Assembly (NCBI GenBank): GCA_003991915.1
Contig: RQTK01000972.1
Span: forward strand, 124,280-188,279
Length of the DNA stretch: 64,000 nucleotides
Origin: Elysia chlorotica
Taxonomy: Eukaryota > Mollusca > Gastropoda > Plakobranchidae
Direction: 5' to 3'
In this document: in pieces, positions 61,344-64,000 of the stretch
Numbering within the stretch: the first letter of the stretch is position 1
Layout: each line of letters begins with the position of its first letter
Notes under the pieces: model-generated
What the model was told of the DNA's origin: nothing
What the model saw: only the letters and a program-made list of their open reading frames with translations
Database searches by the model: none
Translations under genes and position numbers: made by a program

Positions 61344-63444
61344 ATGACTGTCGAATTGAGGATAATGACATTAAATTGCTGGTATGTAATAGATATAGTT
61401 ATTTCGTCCAGTCATGGTAATGGTTTATTTTTCTGAACCCTGTCTATCTATCTTGGGAGACCATGATCGTGATCCTTCTAGAGTCTAGACTCCACTCTAG
61501 GTAGACCACGATGCAGTTAGTGAGTGAGTTTTTTTTACGGCATGTCAGCACAGTAAAGGCTATTTTGTGCCCATGATGTCCTAAGACAGTAAATACATTA
61601 GGTTATTAATAGCAACGGTGACTTCTTCATCTCTCTGAGTGGTAAAAGCATACAAATTGTGCATAAAAAGGTTGGTTGAAAGTAAAGGGTATATAAGGTT
61701 TAAAAGATCCATCTGTAGGATGATAACAGTTAAATTTTATTATACACACTAATGTCCTTCACATACCCCAGTAGGCGCTGAAAACTATGCTCTCTAATGG
61801 TTTATAAGCAAGGTTCATATTTCTCTCTTGGTGAAAAAGTAGAGAATCGACTAGAATACATGTGACTTTTGATTAATTGACAGATGCTGGTATGACACTG
61901 TGGAGACTCTTCACCTCTCAGTTGGAAGGCGTGGGTAAGATGGGAATGTTCCAGTCTGACTCGATCGAGTGGGCCTACCCCCTGGTCTCGTCTACTACTC
62001 CACCAAGTGATCTAATTGTGGTTGAACAAAGTGTAGTTTGTTGTTTGTCAGGTTACTGCATGCCATTTTGTGCATCGCAGGTACAATTTCTTACCAGAGA
62101 CAGTGCTCGCCTGTCTGTGGTGAGCTATCATATGTAATGTTTTGGTTCTCATCTTCTCGATCAAAATCTACTCTTCTTTAAATATTTTTTTTCATTTTCA
62201 GGGGCCTTCCATTTCCAGTGATTTGTAAAAATCGACAAGAAAGAATGCAAGCAATTGGAGATTATCTGCGCAAATCAAGCTTTGATATCATAGTTCTTGA
62301 AGAGGTTGAGTATGGATTTATTTTACTAGTTAGTTGGTGAGGTCACAATAATTAGTATTATTAGCAAGGAATCCATAAAAACATAATCAACTTTTTAAAA
62401 CTGTTTTTTTCAAAGCTGAAGTCTATTTAAAAATAATTGTTATGTGAAAAGTATGTGTTCTCTTATTGGTGTATTGAAAAAAATATAGCTAATATGTAAA
62501 GGAAAATGCAATCTATAGTTTCCTATATTCTTAACACATTTATTTTTCTTCAGATATGGGTGAAGTCTGATTTTCATATGCTGCGGGAAAAACTGAAAAA
62601 AAAGATGCCCTTCTCTCATTATTTTTACAGGTAATGGCAGGTATTTGTTTTCTTTGAGTTTGATTTAAAAAACGTGTTTTCTGTTCTATCTACCGATTGA
62701 AAAAATCTAGTCATGACTCTTAAGTTTTAGTTAACCAAAGCCAGTTGAAAGTTATATATGTACTGGTTTATTGATCTAGGAACTGCATTTGTTGATATGT
62801 TGATAAATGTAAACTTAAGTTAAGCATGATCAGATGGTATCTGAGGAAGTTGAAAATCCTTCAAACTCATATATTTCTCTACCAATTATTTATTTTCCTT
62901 TTGGCTACCATTATATTTTGTTTAAGTTTCATGTTATTACACTCATTGATTGATCTGCCCCAAAGAAAATTGTTTGATTAGAAATCTTGACCGTTTTTTC
63001 TTTGTTAAAGACACTGCTGTCATGTTTAAATGATTGGAAAATTCATTGTATTATGACCATGCACTATAAACCAGTAGCTGCACTCATTATCTGTTCAACA
63101 AACTATTGCTATCCTCTGTCTGACTTAACAGTAGAAAGGGACACTTTGGATCTTGAACAAGAAGGACTCTTCTCTTAACTTCACCTCTTTGCCCAGTCCA
63201 GTGTTTCCTTAGGTGTTGAATGTTAGAGACCTCCAATCTTTAGTTTTAAACCTTGCTGGCTAGTAATTTTTCCTCATCTATATGAGATTATTGTGGTGTC
63301 CATAGATCAGGAAAATAATCAAGGGACATAAATCGTTTATATATAAAAAAAAGCTTTTGATTTATAGATATTGAAAATGTGACACAGGTAGAACATTCAG
63401 GAAACCCTGATGATTGTCATTTTTATTTATTTATTTTATTATTA

Positions 63445-63488
<44 letters not shown>

Positions 63489-63779
63489 GTTATTATATTT
63501 ATAAATTTTGAAACAATTCAATCAAAGAATAATATTAATTATACACTATACAATTTTTTTTTTGTTTCTTTCTCAAACCACATTTTTTCTGTCAGTGGTG
63601 CGATAGGAAGTGGTATCTGTGTTTTCTCCAAGTTCCTCATCACAGAAACAATGTACTACTGCTTTCATCTGAATGGTCACCCGCATAAAATATTTCATGG
63701 AGATTGGTTTGGAGGAAAAGGTGTTGGCATGTGCAGTCTTCTCATCGATGGTCTCGATATTAACCTGTATTGTACTCAT
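61344..63779 (+). CDS. SMPD2: Neutral sphingomyelinase (SMPD2-like), exons 1-4, N-terminal part
   Basis: Exons 61344-61381, 62202-62304, 62554-62630 and 63596-63779 join in phase and encode residues 1-134; the gene continues beyond the right edge. It opens with LRIMTLNCWGLPF, the metal-binding Asn block of the DNase I-like endonuclease/exonuclease/phosphatase fold. LEE (Glu47, matching the Mg-binding Glu49 of human SMPD2) and the split IW follow, then GAIGSGICVFSK, LNGHPHKIFHGDWFGGKGVG and INLYCTH. The family hydrolyses sphingomyelin to ceramide and phosphocholine at ER/nuclear membranes and needs Mg2+. The later catalytic Asn and His residues and the two C-terminal TM helices lie outside. 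Exon 2 uses a weak donor (GAG|gttgag) but the join restores the LEE-x-W motif. ATG context: cgaaaATGac. Confidence 0.9.
61518..61690 (-). mobile_element. Short retroposon, family B, inverted copy in SMPD2 intron 1
   Basis: The reverse complement matches 43783-43956 along its length: aaccaacctttttaygcaca, cagagagat, gtcaccgttgcta, ggacatcatgggcacaa, tgccgtaaaa and the (ctca)n tail. The target duplication is not clear here. It is absent from the rest of the window. Confidence 0.75.
63430..63490 (+). repeat. (ATT)n microsatellite in SMPD2 intron 3
   Basis: About 20 ATT units lie shortly upstream of exon 4. Confidence 0.95.
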
Positions 63780-64000
63780 GTAAGTAGAAAAATGTTAGTT
63801 GGGATTTAAGGGAAACCAGTGACTATTGTAAGATGGGCAACTTTGTTATGTCTTTTATGACTGCAAGTATGTATTTCTAGGATGACACCGCTTTCATCGC
63901 ATTGCAATAAACTGGCATTGTGTCTTTTACATATCATAGAATAGACTTTCTAATGTAGTAAGTCTACATGATAGTCTGCAAGATACCTGGTCTGGTTGTG
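63780..64000. other. SMPD2 intron 4, partial
   Basis: AT-rich sequence after donor gtaagt; the next exon is outside the window. Confidence 0.7.

Noticed and set aside
61877..62137. 86-codon frame in SMPD2 intron 1
   Set aside because: The exon 1 to exon 2 join restores the NCWG motif without it; it does not fit the family.

Overview
This is eukaryotic nuclear DNA from an invertebrate animal, most likely a gastropod mollusc. The evidence is intron-rich genes with GT-AG junctions, AT-rich introns, very abundant (GA)n/(CT)n and trinucleotide microsatellites, tRNA-derived SINE-like repeats, mariner, pogo/Tigger and LINE remnants, and protein sequences of lophotrochozoan type. The taxon is inferred from general resemblance; nothing here fixes the species. 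No bacterial operon, CRISPR array, virus or organellar sequence was seen.

Four protein-coding genes are recognisable, and I rebuilt their exons by matching splice phase. (1) 1-23212, minus strand: the 5' part of a UDP-glycosyltransferase (GT1/UGT) gene with three coding exons (23212-23024, 11448-11222, 590-422) separated by introns of about 11.6 and 10.6 kb; it runs off the left edge. (2) 35507-41131, plus strand: a complete seven-exon beta-1,4-galactosyltransferase-family gene, 375 aa. (3) 60396-46122, minus strand: a complete 17-exon DCAF6/IQWD1-like gene (WD40 and IQ motif, CUL4-DDB1 substrate receptor), 1165 aa, with one unusually large 1536-nt Ser/Thr-rich exon. (4) 61344-63779 and beyond, plus strand: the first four exons of a neutral sphingomyelinase (SMPD2-like) gene that runs off the right edge. 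B4GALT and DCAF6 converge at 41.1-46.1 kb. DCAF6 and SMPD2 diverge from a 947-bp interval at 60.4-61.3 kb.

The window has two halves. The left half (0-34 kb: UGT introns plus the UGT-B4GALT intergenic DNA) is packed with microsatellites, a sequencing gap at 27817-28117, and about eleven copies of one tRNA-headed SINE-like family. The right half (34-64 kb) is gene-dense and has none of that SINE, but carries a pogo/Tigger relic, a 5'-truncated LINE, and a different short retroposon present in two inverted copies.

The genes do not form an operon or an obvious pathway cluster. Three of them (UGT, B4GALT, SMPD2) belong to families that can act in glycan or sphingolipid chemistry, but this may be coincidence. 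I found no convincing novel multi-gene system. The most unusual structures are a tandem array of partial copies of UGT exon 2's 3' end, each keeping a donor-like splice site; a truncated mariner bracketed by a perfect 31-bp direct repeat; and a family of small palindromic elements.
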